The notes under the pieces: model-generated
What the model saw: the letters and a program-made list of their open reading frames with translations, nothing else
Told to the model about the DNA's origin: nothing
Database searches by the model: none
In this document: piece after piece, positions 35,546 through 47,058 of the stretch
How the letters are laid out: every line of letters starts with the position of its first letter
How positions within the stretch are numbered: position 1 is the first letter of the stretch
Assembly: GCA_964030785.1 (NCBI GenBank)
Contig: OZ034971.1
Location: 12,865,079 to 12,929,078 of the forward strand
DNA length: 64,000 nt
Direction of reading: 5' to 3'
Source: Siderastrea siderea
Lineage: Eukaryota > Cnidaria > Anthozoa > Scleractinia > Rhizangiidae
Made by a program: the position numbers and the translations under genes

Positions 35546-36131
35546 CCCATTGACACCCAGTAAGCTTCGAAAAAATGGTACTTTTAAGCACCAAATGGCC
35601 TTTTTTAGTCCTGTTTGATCCAATTTCGTCCCAATCCTCGTGAAAAGTGCTTTCTAGCATGAACAGTTGCCTGTTTCTTTTGGTTTCAGGACATTTTCTA
35701 GCATTTTGAGTTCGGGCATGCGCACAATTCAAAATTCTGAGATAGTTTTCTTACGCAAAAACTCTCCCGTCTACGGCTCTTCGAGATTTAGCGCACAAGC
35801 CCGTTGCTTTCGTTCTCATTTCGATTTTCGCTTTTTGCTGTCGAGTTAGCAATACGACCACGGTTTCTGGTGACGAGAAAAGTTTGACCTCAAAGCTTGT
35901 TTGAAAAGGAAAGAGTTGGCCAAAAGTAGCAGTCGGTGGGAAGGCCATGATTTTCTTGTGTCTTTGAGGTTTTCAGGCTGTTACTCATTCAGGCATCATT
36001 TACCAGATCTTTTTGCACTGCATCGACTGACTATCAAAGCTTTTCGGGGTCACTTAAAGTGATGACATCACAAGTGGAACAAGAAGCCTGCTCATTCTAG
36101 GGCGCATAGGGGCGCAACGGGCGTCAGTGGG
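35546..36131. mobile_element. piggyBac-like TTAA MITE, 586 bp
   Basis: TTAA (35542-35545) plus CCCATTGACACCC, and GGGCGTCAGTGGG plus TTAA (36132-36135): 13-bp inverted ends matching at 11 positions. The TTAA target and CCC terminus are the piggyBac signature. The interior is non-coding. It ends 86 bp before ZIP exon E. Confidence 0.75.
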
Positions 36132-36221
36132 TTAAACGCTCTAATCTGCTACCTTTAGGCTAGACAGTTCGTGGCATTCTTAAAATGTATCTGACGGTAG
36201 ACTTTTATGGTTTGATTGTAG

Positions 36222-36409
36222 GAGATTTTGCTGTCCTGCTTACAGCTGGTATGTCAATCAAGATGGCACTGCTAGCAAACTTACTTTCCGCCATGTCATG
36301 TTATATTGGCTTAGCCATCGGTATTTATATTGGCCAGCAGCCTGATGCCAGGTTCTGGATCTTTGCTATCGCTGGCGGGATGTTCCTTTACGTTGCACTG
36401 GTTGACATG
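36222..36409 (+). CDS. ZIP zinc transporter, exon E (helices 6 and 7)
   Basis: The acceptor TTGATTGTAG ends at 36221. Two bases complete the Gly codon split with exon D, giving [14 protein letters not shown], which shows that no exon is missing across the 22.85-kb intron. Then come helix 6 ([20 protein letters not shown]) and helix 7 ([18 protein letters not shown]), 62 further codons, ending phase 0 at donor GTAAGA (36410). Helix content and the [10 protein letters not shown] motif are typical of LIV-1-type ZIP proteins. Confidence 0.95.
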
Positions 36410-36455
36410 GTAAGACATAATATTGAACCCTTTCACTGTCTGTCCTGAAATGAAA

Positions 36456-36655
36456 ATGTGTATTCTCCTTACTGTTCTCCACACAGTTCTTGTGGAACTA
36501 GTTAGGAGAATTTGTCTAAATATGAAGACATCGTATCCTAAACTTGGTGATCGCTTCCTTTATTCTCATCACTTGGATGTTTGAGTAAGTACATTGTAGT
36601 GATGGTGCAAAGAGAAATTCCATTTTCATCACTGTTAGGTCTTAAAACTGTTTCT
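36456..36655. repeat. dispersed repeat, copy 1 (TTCTCC...TTCTTGTGG family)
   Basis: About 190 bp homologous in the same orientation to 37370-37556. Shared blocks are ACTRTTCTCCAYAYA, TTCTTGTGG, GGTGATCRYTTYCTTTATTCTC and a final CATTTTCATCACTGTTAGG-like end. It is a short interspersed repeat without an ORF. The MITE at 36708-37352 separates the copies. Confidence 0.75.
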
Positions 36656-36707
36656 GGAAGGGACAGGGCCTGCCATAGAATGTACTAATCTTTATTGAAC
36701 CCTTTAA

Positions 36708-37352
36708 GGACGTTCGCGCGAAAAACTTCTACAATACAGATTTTTTTCATACTTTGGCTACAGTCAGATAATGCATTACCTATGTCAAAAATGCAAAAAA
36801 ATTGGGGGGTCACTGACTTCGTTTTCAAAATAAAGCGCGTGGAAAACTACCCCAATTTTGGCAAATCGGCCCTCGCAACTCGACATGGCCTCAGTGCTTG
36901 TTAGTTGAAAAATATTAAAAGTGATTCGCTGTAGACCCACTTTCTTAGTCAAATTTTATTTAAGTGGGTCTGTCAAGTAAACAATGTGAGCTGGTGTCAT
37001 CCTTTTAGTTAAACTCATCCTCTAAGATCTACTTTCGCGAACACCGTGCAGCTACAATAATAGCATAATTCGATGATGCGAGGGCAGAAAAGTTGAAAAA
37101 AATCAAACTTCCACAATACAGATTTTCTTTAATTTTTCTCAAAACGTAGATAATTGACAGAGAAAATGAATTATCAAAAGAAAATATGGGGTCACCGAAC
37201 ATGTAAGAGAGTTAAACCCGTGCATAGATACTGAAGTGCCCACTAGCGCTATATATCTCCACATTTCTCCAACAGCGTGCACGCTCAATGCATGACGTGG
37301 CAGTGAATTGCGTGCGCAGTAAGATGCGCAGAAACAATTAGCGCGAACGTCC
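36708..37352. mobile_element. TTAA-flanked MITE with GGACGTTCGCGC ends, 645 bp
   Basis: TTAA at 36704-36707 then GGACGTTCGCGC; the exact inverse GCGCGAACGTCC ends at 37352 before TTAA at 37353-37356. An internal motif (ACTTCYACAATACAGATTTT) occurs twice in direct orientation (about 36726 and 37108), suggesting an internal duplication. No ORF. GG start and TTAA target fit Kolobok-like MITEs. Confidence 0.85.
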
Positions 37353-37369
37353 TTAAGTCCCAATATCAA

Positions 37370-37556
37370 CATGTATGTTCTCCTCACTATTCTCCATATA
37401 TTTCTTGTGGTATAAGTTGAGGAAATTTGATCATTCATCCAGAAATTTTATCTTTGGTGATCATTTTCTTTATTCTCTTGACCTGTGTGTTTCATCATGC
37501 AATGATATCGTGAAGAGAAAATAGATGCTTGTCACTACTGGGGCCTAAAAAATACA
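37370..37556. repeat. dispersed repeat, copy 2 (TTCTCC...TTCTTGTGG family)
   Basis: Direct copy of the repeat at 36456-36655, with about 75 percent similarity by eye. A small inverted repeat (TGTAAGAACCTG/CAGGTTCTTACA) follows at 37577-37670. Confidence 0.7.
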
Positions 37557-38048
37557 TAACATATTTTACGTCAGTGTAAGAACCTGACAAGATTTCTATC
37601 TTTTGCAAGCTATTGTTTTATTGTTTCCTATGTTTTACATCATCTGAGTTTGACACAGGTTCTTACACCAATGTAAAGCCAAAAACTAAAGCTATCTACG
37701 TGAGCTCATAGCACACTGAGTTGTATTCATGTACATTAAGATTAATTGGACTAAAATTATCGACAGTACCAGTTATGAGTAATGTTTTTTATTTGAAGCT
37801 GCAGGTATCCTTCTTCTACTTAAAATACTCTTTATGCCCCCTCCCTTTATTTAAATGTTGTATGGCTGCAAAGCTTTACATTTGTGGAACAAAACAAGCA
37901 CCATTAGTTGGGGGGAGAGGGGATATCCTGGTGGGGAGAGGAGATTTATAGTTAAGAGGTAGAAAAATACCCTCTGAAATAAAGTGTCTTGACACTTTTG
38001 ATGCTTCTTGATGTCATTAATTGTTGATTATCGATTTTCCTCCTGTAG

Positions 38049-38192
38049 CTTCCTGACCTGATGCACAGCGAGACATTGCAGACAGAACCTGTGGTCACAT
38101 TTTTGATGCAAAACTTTGGTTTACTCCTTGGATTTTCCATCATGTTGATAATTGCCTTGTACGAGGAGGACTTAATGAAAGTAGAATTCTAG
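38049..38192 (+). CDS. ZIP zinc transporter, terminal exon F (helix 8 and stop)
   Basis: The acceptor TCCTCCTGTAG ends at 38048. This exon encodes 47 residues and a TAG stop at 38190-38192: LPDLMHSETLQTEPVVTFLM, then helix 8 (NFGLLLGFSIMLIIALYEE) and a short tail ending KVEF. The QNFGLLLGF segment is the usual last helix of LIV-1 ZIP proteins. Together the six visible exons give 361 residues. Confidence 0.95.
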   Translation, partial: LPDLMHSETLQTEPVVTFLMQNFGLLLGFSIMLIIALYEEDLMKVEF

Positions 38193-38553
38193 CACAGTTT
38201 GAAATGTGCAGTCTGGCAAGCCAACAAGAGTAACTTGGTAGTCTAGAAGTAGTCTAGTTTAATTGCACTTTTGTTTGTCAGAAAAATTATGGGAAGCTGT
38301 GGTTGTTGACTATTTGCAAGAAATTATTGAAATTTGGATGCAAGGTAAATGGCTTGAGGAACCAGGAAAATTTTTACCCATACTATCCACATGGAATATG
38401 TGCACTCTCTTTTTCTTTACTAGTTTCAAAATTAGCAACAGTTTCATGCTTGTTTCTACCTGCATGGATTTTACTCTCAACACAACAAAACTTATTACAG
38501 AATTTTCACATAAGGATGTTACATTCCATTTCCTCAATTCACCATTTATGTAA

Positions 38554-38559
38554 AATAAA
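38554..38559 (+). terminator. candidate poly(A) signal of the ZIP gene
   Basis: AATAAA is the first canonical polyadenylation hexamer downstream of the stop, 362 bp away. That would give a 3' UTR of about 0.4 kb. Not verified by any transcript. Confidence 0.4.
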
Positions 38560-41303
38560 TGGTTTCAGTGTGTATCTCAGTACATGCCTAAATTGGGCAA
38601 ACTTTTTTCCAGTCTCCTTTGGTCAGGTCATGTCACTTGCACCCCCCTTGCATCAAGCCCTTCAATTATTTTTTCCACGTAAGTAGTAAACAGCCCAAGA
38701 GAGTATGCTTTAGAATTGATGTCATTTTTTTTGTCAAGTTAGTGTTGCTGTTGTATGTGTGTTCGCTGAGAAAATCATCGCAAAATGATAATTTTTAATT
38801 GGGAGAATTTATTTACACACAATTTTGATTCTCTGCTGTTAGTAAAAAAAGCATTATTTTGCTTACGTTTTTATTATCATAGTAAGATATAAAAGTGAAT
38901 TAAAGTAAATTGCTAATGATGTTTGATCCGCAAAAATAATTCAGCTAGAGTACAGCTCATAGTAATGTTGAACATAATAATTTTATGAAAGTAATGAGAA
39001 TGTTGTGTTATTATATGGTGGAGCTTCTCAATAGTTATATTGACCAACTTCCCATCGGCAACTAATCATTTTGTTAAGCTAAGATGATCTCTTACTGTGC
39101 CTTTTTAATAACAAGTGGACAAGGAGACTGTGCTGAATAATGCAGTGGGTCACCATAATAACTTGTCACTGGGGTCTTTGCACTTGAGTTTGAAGCAATT
39201 TATTCCACCCCAACAACAATTGTTTGCAACTAAATTTAGAAAGAAAATAAAACCAGCTGCCTGAAAATGCAAAGAAATGTCTTGAGCAGCTAATGTGAGC
39301 TTAACCTTTGACTCTGTTTCTCCAACTGGAGGATCTGTTGGAAATTTGTGACCAATTTGAGCATTTTTCAGCACCATCAAACAAGGATGGAACAGTGATG
39401 AAAGCACCCACTTTTCTACCATTGTGGCCAAGGTTCAAATGCTGGAGTTTCCAAGCCTCCATCATGCTTATGAGTTTCTTTGTTCAAATTTTTGAATGGC
39501 AGAAGGCAGTGTAAGACATTATTGGTAGTTGGAGTTTGTATGTTATTGAAAAGTGCAGAGAGAGGTCTGGTCACTGGGTTGCCAGGGAGGTTGAAGTGTA
39601 ATTTAATCCATAATATTCGAAACCCATCTGTCCATCAACATTTAAAGTTGTCTGTCATTGCTGTATAATTATTATTACAAACCACTGAGAAATTTAAGCT
39701 TCTCTTTACAGTCATTTTATTCATTCAAAACTCAGTCCTTATGGCTATGTAATCATAATGATTATTATCACAATTGTTATATTTTGCTAGTTTGAAGTAT
39801 TAATAATTTAAAACTATGTTGACATTTTAAACGTAGCATAATTAACTTTGGTTGAAACAAAGCATGGTTATTTTTCAAAAGAAAATAAAAAACTCTTTAA
39901 AAACAATCATCTTTTGTGCTCTTTACTTAGTACTTTACACTGCTCAGATTTATTATGATGGCTGTTTACAAAATTGCAAACAGCAAAGCATATTTCTATT
40001 AGTGAGCGTGCCCTACAAAGACAAAAGAAGGGAACAAACAATTTTCATAATATTATTTTTGTCGCGGTTTTTGCCAAAATTATAGGCAACAAAAGGTTTC
40101 GACGTCATACAAAACTGTCCTCGATCTCTTCTGAAATTTTTCCAAACATGATTTAGTAGATCTTTTCGTGAGCGGTCCATCTGCTCAGGGAACCAATCAG
40201 ACAGCTCGTTTTCAGCCCGGACCAGTTCAACCATATAAAAAGAAGTATTAATAATTTAGAACTATGTTGACATTTTAAACTGAGCATAATTAACTTCTGG
40301 TGCACACAACAGTCAGGTGGCCAGGCAAAATTTGCCCATGGCCATCGAAGAAATCCCAGCAACAGTGGTTTGATGTTATGTCCACAGAAATGAATTTTTT
40401 TAACACCACTAACCAACATTTTGTGGATTAATAAAAATCTTTCTTGTGCACTGTTTTGTCTTAGTTGAACATAATAAATTATCCCTTTATGAAAAAAAAA
40501 AAAACATTTGTACCCTAGTGCCACTCCTTCTGCTAAAACATGTCATGTACGGAGTAGGTTTCTCTGTAGTTATTTTCCACGTGCTCCTGGGTGGGTAGCC
40601 CCAGTAGCCCCTGGTTAAATTTCCTTTTCCTATAATTTTCTTGTTCCAGGACCTGTCATGTTTCTGGAAAGAGGCCTGGGAACCAGTATGCTCTTTCATT
40701 GGGTGCTTGTTTATCTACCCAGGCCATCTCCTCATGAATCATATGATCCTATAACAGGCAAAACACAATGATCAAAACAGTGCTTCTCATTTTTGATGGT
40801 CGTTCACTTTTTTAAGATACTAATTCTTGAGAATTGCTGTTTTATCAACACAATCCCGTCAATTTTATTCTAACTGCAATGCATGTGCTAATACAAGTAT
40901 TGGGTAGGGTAAAAGAAGTGTTTCATGTAATTCAGATTCAAACAACGAAACAATTTTTGTTGTTATTTTATCAATGGTGTGTAAAGAAGAATTAGCTGCT
41001 TACCACTCTTGGACAAAATTGATATATGTGCATTCATGGTAAAATTGACATATGTGTATTCATGCAGAAAGGATCAAGGATAAACCAGGTATATGCAAAT
41101 AACTGTAACACATCCGTATTAGTACCTGCCAGTGGAAACTTACCAAGGCTGATAATGCACGATCTCTTTCCCAGCCTATATCCTTTGTGATGGCTGTGAC
41201 TGATGTGTATCAGCTGCCCTAAAGAGCCAAGAAATGGCAAATTGAAAGTGAAATATATCAGGACTGACTGAAGAAATAATCTTTGAAAGAACATTGCATT
41301 ATA
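38560..41303. other. intergenic DNA with a 40-bp direct repeat flanking an insertion-like block
   Basis: No gene recognised. GAAGTATTAATAATTTA(A/G)A plus ACTATGTTGACATTTTAAAC occurs at 39795-39834 and again at 40242-40280, followed in both by GCATAATTAACTT. The copies bracket about 390 bp, as after a segmental duplication or an insertion with a long target repeat. Short open frames show no domains. Confidence 0.45.
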
Positions 41304-41530
41304 CAGTGGAATCCCGATTTTTTCGAACCCTCGATTTTTCAAACCGCCTGATTTTTCGATCCATGGCACGTTTCCCTTACATTTGCTTCAGTCAAACACT
41401 GTAATTTTACCCCTGATTTTTCGAACCCTCGGTTTTTCAAAACTCCTGATATTTCGAAGCAATTCTTACCTCCCATGGAAGAAATTTATATGAAAGTAAC
41501 CTTCGATATCTGGAACCCTCATGAAATTTT
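41304..41530 (+). mobile_element. pogo-like element end (third copy)
   Basis: TA (41302-41303) then CAGTGGAATCCCGATTTTTT, followed by repeated TTTTTCGAACCCTCG motifs and AAACACTGTAATTTTACCCC. It is the same order, inverted, as 35200-35444. The opposite terminus is not visible, so this is an end fragment. Confidence 0.65.
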
Positions 41531-41776
41531 TTTAAAGTACTACTCAGTAACTTGCATTTGAATGGTCACACATCTCAGACTCAAAAGCTGGAGCCACCTT
41601 CTATTACACAGTAAACAGTAGCAAGGAAAGTACTGCTCTGAGTGCCTTTCATTTGAATGGCCACTCATTAGGCCTGGCTTTCCTGTGGGTGCAGCCTGGT
41701 TATTATGTTTATTATACATTATAGTCACTATCTGTCTTTTCATTGGCTAAGAGCCTACAGTTAATTCTGGGAATCA

Positions 41777-41838
41777 GCGCAACCTACAGATTATTCACTA
41801 ATCTGCTAGCAGATTAGTGAAGAATCTGTAGGTTGCGC
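41777..41838. repeat. 62-bp palindrome
   Basis: GCGCAACCTACAGATT through GCTAGC to AATCTGTAGGTTGCGC reads the same on both strands except for one base pair (ATTCAC against GTGAAG). It has no loop. It could be the residue of a foldback element or a cruciform-prone site. Confidence 0.9.
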
Positions 41839-44634
41839 GCGCAATGCATGATTTCCAAGAGCAATGTGGGAGGCATACTCGCTCAGTTGTGCAACGCCCC
41901 TGATGATTCACAGCTACAAGGAGCCTTGGTGTCGATGCATCCTTTCACTTATACCCGGCCGGAAGACCCCTGCAATTCTCTTTACATTTCTCTCTTTCTG
42001 CTTCATTTTTTATTGATCTGAAAACAATACATTTTATTAATTTTATTACATTCCCTCTCCCCATCCAGTATAATTAATACCGCCCCCCCCCGCCTCCCCG
42101 AACCTTACTCCAACCTTAAAGAAAAGGGTTACACTTTTTTGTCTACCTTTAAACCCAAATACTAACCCCTCGAGCTAAAACCTAACCACAAAGGACCTTG
42201 TAACCGTACGGAATTGCAGGAATAAACACAACGCAAGGTTGGGCAAGTTTGGGCAAGCCGACGGTTTTAGGGAAATTCCCGAGGGCAAGATCGGGAGCAA
42301 AATAATGTAAATGAGTGGTGTAACGTAATAATTGGTTTGTTTTTGCTACGGTGGGTGTGTGGGGGAACCCCCTTTGGAGTTAATGCTAATGTTATGATAT
42401 ACCAGAAAACTGTCCCAAAGCATTTGATTTTTTTCATTCGTTTGTTTTGGAGGCGGTATGTTTTTTTCAGAAGGAAACAAAAGCGCAAAAATTTTTGAAA
42501 TGAAAAATTTGTAGTTTAACCGTTTTGGAGGTATAATTTTTTTTGAGATTCTATAAATTCTACCAGAGCATTAACGTAGTTTCAACTTGTTTGATTTGTA
42601 TATGATCAAGCGTGAAACCGCATATCAATTCGTTTTTTCTTTTCTGTAAATAATAGTCTTTGGTTGTGGGAGCCTTCTGAGGTGAGCGTGCGAGGAAGCT
42701 CTCTCAGGGGTGTAATTGTTGTTTTCTTTCACCTGATGGCAAATAGGGCAGATATATTCAGTTTCATCAGGTGTAATTTTCATAAACATACGGCAGTCTT
42801 GGCAAAAATAAATTTCTGGTTTTATACGGTAGTCGACCGTTTCCGTGTTGACATTTAAAGCAAAAATTTCGTTCGGTTTTCATTTCGTAACAGAGTTGCA
42901 TGGTTTATAGGGAATCACAGCTCTGACAAAATTCTGACTTGAACGGGCCTCTTGAAGCGCTTGTACCACATCTCTCGAGATGTCTCGAGCTTTCAGCAGC
43001 CATTCAGAAGTGAGTAGTTCGTTTATAAAGGACGCAAGGAAGAAAACGCTCGCAAGCATTTCTGTATAAAAAATGCTCTATATGTTTAATAGGAACGCAT
43101 GACGAAGCCCAAAAAAAATGTCTGCGTGGGAGGCTACATTCTTCTTGCCTTAAAATTTTATTAGACCAAGGGAATTCGAACATTAAAACAATAGCGAAGG
43201 GGTGAAGGGAAAGTCCCGTTGATTACGATAAACGATACAAGAATGAAGAAGATTGTGATCATTGTGAAGCATATAGACATTTAATATGATGGTTATTTTT
43301 ATAAAATTGTAATTGAAAGAGAAGCCGTCTTGTGTTTTTTGAACCGAGAAAGTTATATTGCTGTCAAAAAAAAAGTTATATTGAAGCTCTTCGCGAACTT
43401 CGTTTCAAATCTGTTTTTTCAATTTTTCAAGGTCGTGTGGCCGTTTTTTGGGTGGTTTCTGGCTTTTATTTGTGCTTACGCTTTCTTTGAGCTTGAAATA
43501 TTGTTCACGCTCAGAGTTCACAAGTTGAAATTCGCGATCTGTAATGCTGTTGTCATTCCAAGCCTTGGAAACAAGGGCCTAAATTGAAGCGCGCTTAGAA
43601 ACTGCGAGAGAATAGAGCTTTGAGCTATTTAGACAAAATAGCCTCGTAGTCGGCATACATTCTCAAGTTTCTGGGAAGGTTAGTTCTTTTGGTTGGTTGG
43701 TTGGTTGGTTGGTTTTTGGATGGACCATGTTCGGCATTCCCGATGACTGTCGAATTTTACCGAAAGGCTAATTGTCGGGGCCGGAACAAAAACGCAGAAA
43801 GAACGCACGGAAACTCCCGCTACTAAAGCGACACGACGAAAGTATCGGGGTTTTATTCGCTTGACGTTGGATATTTATATATCAAATAGAAATACCTTGC
43901 TTCCTTGTGGTAGACTTCCTTAGAAAACGAATCGTCAGCTCAAACCTGGTTTACACGTGAGCGGAAGGGAGTTATAGTAAATAATTTGTGGGTTATCTGA
44001 TATTTATCATGTTCGGTCTAGGGAATATTTGTCAGCTTCGTTTGTTTTGGTGGATGAGAATTGGAACAAATCCTTTGTACGCATGCGCATAACTTACGTT
44101 TGGAGTTATATGGTTCAACTTAAGAGTGTGAGAAATAACGTGACTTCTGTGCAGGAATGTCCCATAGTAAATGATGGTATATAGATGGCAAATAGTTTGA
44201 AGGTATAAAAAGGGCAGAATCGTGAATTTCGAACTAAAACTAATTATTTGTTCGCATCTTTTGGTAGGTTTTGAAATTAATGCCCATGCCACTCGATCAC
44301 TAGGTCCGTCAAAGGCACAAGGTCGACAAGGAAAAATATTGTATGGGTGGCATAAACGTTGTTCGTACGTGCGACTAGCTACGCGCAAAGTTAGAGGCGA
44401 CACCAGAGAAATTGGTTTCTGGTTAGGCTGCGGCGGTAGCGGGATTGTTTGTACAAAGTTTGAGCGGAAGGATCAGCACGACAATCAAATCAAATCAAAA
44501 CAATTATCACCTCCAATACGAAGACAAAAACGCAATAGCTCCACGCAAGATTCGTTTCACAGTTTTATAGACACAAAAATCGGTTATCATTTTTCAGATT
44601 ACAAAAAACACATAAATAGCTGCCACGAAAGCCA
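41839..44634. other. intergenic DNA, unassigned
   Basis: I see no gene. Contents: C-rich run at about 42081-42103, a (GGTT)n microsatellite at about 43690-43720, and a TATA-like GGTATAAAAAGGGC at 44202-44215. The open frame that follows the TATA-like site (to 44638) contains no ATG and no recognised domain, so it is not called. Confidence 0.45.
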
Positions 44635-44642
44635 ATAAAAAG

Positions 44643-45815
44643 TAGCCTGCGTAGCAGGCGTAAACGGGGAAGGGGAAGGCTAGCCCGAGAAAAATGGGGT
44701 TCTGCGAGCTAGGGACGGGGAAACGCCTGCTACAAAGACCCCATTTTTTCATCTCCGCCCACCGATTTTTACGTAATCCAATTAAGTTAACTGTCAATGC
44801 AAACACCAATCAGAAACAGGCGCGCGCTTTTTTGCATGACTGACTTCACGCAGGAATTCAATGAAGCGTCTAAAAATAAAGTTAGGATGAGAATTCTTTT
44901 TCAAATCAAAGAGCATTTTATGTAATTGAACAACACTCAACGGCGCTTATTTTCGAAATGAGACACAAAGCTTTTCACAATAAAAAGATGTATTAAGAAA
45001 AACTCCCCTGTGCTTCTGAAAACCAAATGCGTTCAATTTTCGCTTCTAGGAAAGGTAAGCTTCTTTTAAAACACGCAAGCGAAGAGCGGCGATACATTTT
45101 GAACGGCATTAAATTGACCGGACTGCACGTTTTTCAAAAGTTACGCGAAAGCCATAACATGAAGAAACGGGCAATTATAAAAATAAATATTTCAATACAA
45201 ATTTACAGTCAAAAATGTAATTTACTTTACAATGGATTCCCTACAAAGTCAACAGCTTGAGTGATGTCTTGCAACGGCAGATATCTCTTTAAAACAACCA
45301 TCTGTTCTCAAAGAGTAATTTCTTCGCTTATAGTGTTGAGCATTTCTTAGGGCTTCTTCCGATTTATAGTTCTCAAAAGCCGAGTCTTCATTCCGATAAC
45401 GGGATATTTACACTGGCTTGAAATTCACGCGTGAAACGGTGCAATACTTGTTTAAAATCTTCTCTGACAATGACAAAATCTTTTCTTTCTAGGACTTTAT
45501 CCCGTTGGCAAAACCGCTAAAACATCTCTTCCCTTTAGAAGAGCTCTAAACTGCCGTTTCTCGCTCTGATTTCAAGATAATTTCGCTACCAAGTTGAAAT
45601 CTTCTGACAGCACGTCCTCGTCAAATTACGTGATTCTCGTGGGACTTGCTGTCAAAAATTAACCAATCAGAATTTTGCGACCGCTGGCGGCCGCAGAAAT
45701 GAAAAAATAGGGTCTTTGTAGCAGGCGTTCCCTCGTCCCTAGCCTCCAGTCCCCCATTTTCTCCCGTGTCCTTGCTCCCCCTTCCCTTCCTCGTTTTCGC
45801 CTGCTACGCAGGCTA
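44643..45815. mobile_element. non-autonomous element with perfect 8-bp target duplication (hAT-like)
   Basis: The ends TAGCCTGCGTAGCAGGCG (44643) and CGCCTGCTACGCAGGCTA (ends 45815) are perfect inverse copies. Weaker inverted homology extends to about 115 bp (AACGCCTGCTACAAAGACCC and its inverse near 45712). ATAAAAAG directly flanks both sides (44635-44642 and 45816-45823), an exact 8-bp target duplication as made by hAT- or P-type transposases. The centre (44770-45680) has no transposase and nothing I recognise. Confidence 0.88.
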
Positions 45816-45823
45816 ATAAAAAG

Positions 45824-46347
45824 CGCCGAAAACGAACTTATGACAGTCTCATGAAAGTCTCGTGACTCGCCATTGAACTTTGTTGTGTCATCACATGTTT
45901 GTACGTGACAAAACACCACTTGTTTACACTAAACACTAAACAGTAACCTGATCTCACGCTCAATCAACAGAACACGTTTTTTACACGTGAAACGACCCAC
46001 ACTAAACATCATCACATGACTGCCTGGCCGTGCGATAACCCCCCCCCCCCTCCCACCCCGGTGCTATTAAAGCAAAATTTGGCCTTGACTTGATCACATG
46101 TAGTACGCCACGTCATAAATTCACGTTGTTTACCACACAGGCGAACCACTGCATTATTCTCGAATTCGGTCATTTAAAATTCCAACGATTCCTTCGCCCA
46201 TTACCACCTCTCTACATAACAAAACAGCCCTTAATATTATTTTCACCCAATTTTGTATCTTCCTTTCACATCAAAACGCGCATCAAAGCAAAATTTATCA
46301 CTGATTTACCACTGATTTTTATGTGGCTTCAGCGAAGTTGAGACAAC
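45824..46347. other. intergenic DNA, unassigned
   Basis: About 520 bp with a C-run at 46039-46050. An 83-codon open frame at 46090-46341 has no recognised domain. Confidence 0.4.
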
Positions 46348-46349
46348 TA

Positions 46350-47056
46350 CCGTGTAGCACCAATATTTTTGCGGGAGTTTAATTTTGCGAATGGCGATTT
46401 TTTTGTGTGTTTTGCGGGACTAATTTTTGCGATTGGGAAAACCCTTTATTCTTCCTTGGAATTAATTTTTGCGATTTTCCGGAAGCCGCCTACTATTTTT
46501 GACTTATAACATTCTCGTTTTTTTAGTATAAACAATCGAATGCTGGCCCCAGTTGTTCAAAAGTTGGATAGCGCTATCCACCGGATAAATCACTATCCAG
46601 TGGATAAGTGTTAGGGAAACCAATTGCGTTATCCACTGGATAGAGATTTATCCGGTGGATAGCGCTATCCAACTTTTGAACAACTGGGCCCAGGTGAATA
46701 ACATGCAGATGTATAACGCGTTAATCAGTTAATCAATGGAGTACCTTCAGACGATCCTTTTCTTTAAAGCTTTTAACAGCTTAATACTTGTAATGTATCG
46801 ACTGCAATTGCATCGTTTTATTTCTGAATGTTTTGCTTCTAATTTCGTTTTATTTTTGAACGAAAGAGACGGTTTAAGTAAATGGGCACCAACATAATAT
46901 TACATCACATGTAAAAGGCGATGTTTGTGTATAAATTTCGACAATGGAGTAAATTTTTGCGGGAATTATTTTTTTCGCGGGAACTTTTTTTGCGGATCGT
47001 GAAAAAACCGCGAAAATCCCAAAAATTTTAATCCGGAAAAAATTAGTGCCACACGG
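46350..47056. mobile_element. TA-flanked MITE rich in TTTTTGCGGG motifs
   Basis: TA (46348-46349) then CCGTGTAGCACCAATATTTT; the inverse TTAGTGCCACACGG ends at 47056 before TA (47057-47058). Subterminal parts contain many variants of AATTTTTGCG and its inverse. The interior is interrupted by another MITE at 46543-46693. No ORF. Confidence 0.75.
46543..46693. mobile_element. MITE, GGCCCCAGTTGTTCAAAA family, full copy nested in the previous element
   Basis: Nearly perfect 48-bp inverted ends, CTGGCCCCAGTTGTTCAAAA and its inverse, each including GGATAGCGCTATCC. The core GTTAGGGAAACCAATTGCG matches the deleted copy at 4396-4511. 151 bp, non-coding. Confidence 0.85.
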
Positions 47057-47058
47057 TA

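Noticed and set aside
44201..44638. 138-codon open frame behind a TATA-like box
   Set aside because: It contains no ATG at all (it would have to start with GTG), follows an in-frame TGA at 44198-44200, has no recognised domain, and is disrupted at its end by a transposon insertion.
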